A stretch of 64,000 bases of DNA, taken from the NCBI GenBank assembly GCA_028698335.1, contig JAQVDP010000015.1, positions 1-64,000 on the forward strand, in the 5' to 3' direction. A program made the translations under genes and the position numbers. The notes under the pieces were generated by a model. That model searched no databases. It was not told the DNA's origin and worked only from the letters and a program-made list of their open reading frames with translations. Origin of the DNA: Nevskiales bacterium (lineage in GTDB: Bacteria > Pseudomonadota > Gammaproteobacteria > Nevskiales > Nevskiaceae). Below, piece by piece: positions 63,631 to 64,000 of this stretch (position 1 is the first letter of the stretch; each line of letters opens with the position of its first letter).

Positions 63631-64000
63631 ATGAAAATCGGTATGAAGAAGTTGTTCGCCGCGACGCTGGGTGCGTGGATGCTGTCGCTGTCCGCACACG
63701 CCGCCGAACCCCTGAAGATTGGCTACAGCGACTGGCCGGGCTGGGTCGCATGGCAGGTCGCCATCGAGAAGAACTGGTTCGAAGAGGAAGGCGTCGACGT
63801 CTCCTTCGAGTGGTTCGACTACGTCGCGTCGATGGACGCCTTCGCGGCCGGGCAGCTCGACGCCGTGACGATGACCAATGGCGATGCGCTGGTCACCGGC
63901 GCCACCGGCGCCAAGAGCGTGATGATCGTCATCAACGACTACAGCAACGGCAACGACATGGTCGTCGGCAAGCCGGGCATCGAATCGCTGAAGGACCTGA
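63631..64000 (+). CDS. ABC transporter substrate-binding protein, N-terminal part (runs off window)
   Basis: The first 123 residues are visible, without a stop before the window end. The start follows AAGAGGA. A signal peptide ([20 protein letters not shown], then SAHA-AEP) precedes [20 protein letters not shown], the N terminus of the NrtA/SsuA/TauA-like fold found in urea carboxylase-associated transporters. It should bind a small N-compound in the periplasm, probably guanidine or urea, for an ABC importer encoded further downstream. Ligand is inferred from locus and promoter. Confidence 0.85.
   Translation, partial: MKIGMKKLFAATLGAWMLSLSAHAAEPLKIGYSDWPGWVAWQVAIEKNWFEEEGVDVSFEWFDYVASMDAFAAGQLDAVTMTNGDALVTGATGAKSVMIVINDYSNGNDMVVGKPGIESLKDL

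Noticed and set aside
1-64000. CRISPR arrays, tRNA/rRNA genes, transposases, integrases, attachment sites
   Set aside because: None found by eye; intergenic gaps are short and no regularly spaced repeats or mobile-element genes are visible.

Overview
The window is a 64 kb stretch of a high-GC, gene-dense bacterial chromosome with no insertion sequences, phage genes, CRISPR array, tRNA or rRNA that I can see. The gene order argH / algZ-like kinase - algR-like regulator - hemC-hemD-hemX-hemY is a known gammaproteobacterial arrangement (Pseudomonas, Xanthomonas and relatives). With the many desaturase, thioesterase, MpaB, TetR and SDR genes, this suggests a lipid- and hydrocarbon-oriented gammaproteobacterium near the Nevskiales/Xanthomonadales. 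That placement is inference; no phylogenetic marker is present. Very long antisense reading frames run over many genes and are GC artefacts.

Layout. 0.2-13.7 kb: small transcription units, many with a local regulator and a visible dyad (MpaB-type oxygenase, an FNR-box-preceded CSSCH protein, AraC/SDR, TetR/epimerase, LysE/MocR, a lipoprotein metalloprotease, TetR, desaturase plus rubredoxin). 13.8-19.9 kb: a thioesterase, then a five-gene phenylalanine/tyrosine catabolic operon (phhA-hpd-hmgA-fahA-maiA) divergent from an Lrp-type regulator. 19.9-23.0 kb: MarR-EmrA-EmrB efflux operon. 23-30.2 kb: prolyl iminopeptidase, LysM lytic transglycosylase, DUF456 protein, patatin phospholipase, an epimerase and a ferredoxin reductase whose start codons overlap. 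30.2-38 kb: heme synthesis, the two-component pair, argH. 38-42.3 kb: FadR-type regulator, fatty acid hydroxylase, a lipoprotein, a small Cys-rich protein, YdfG-like SDR, AraC regulator. 42.5-50.3 kb: acyl-CoA and PHA-type metabolism (IcmF, thiolase, hydroxyacyl-CoA dehydrogenase, hydrolase, PHA synthase-like protein). 50.3-54.1 kb: polyamine genes speA and speE, DUF4124 and CDGSH proteins.

54.1-64 kb is the most interesting part: a guanidine-nitrogen locus. On the minus strand lie two DUF1989 proteins (UAAP2 and UAAP1, the carboxyguanidine deiminase CgdAB pair), the urea/guanidine carboxylase and allophanate hydrolase, which together would convert guanidine to ammonium and CO2. Two different riboswitch classes serve one operon: a guanidine-I (ykkC) leader before the first gene and a guanidine-II (mini-ykkC) double hairpin just before the carboxylase. 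A 20-codon Arg-rich ORF sits between the guanidine-I element and the first gene. On the plus strand, a desaturase-like membrane protein plus a TIM-barrel protein, and then an ABC-transporter substrate-binding protein (running off the end), each start from a near-consensus sigma-54 -24/-12 element. A weaker sigma-54 match precedes the riboswitch, and NtrC-like dyads lie upstream. I read this as an NtrC/sigma-54 plus guanidine controlled nitrogen-scavenging island, with the desaturase and TIM-barrel proteins as candidate new parts.
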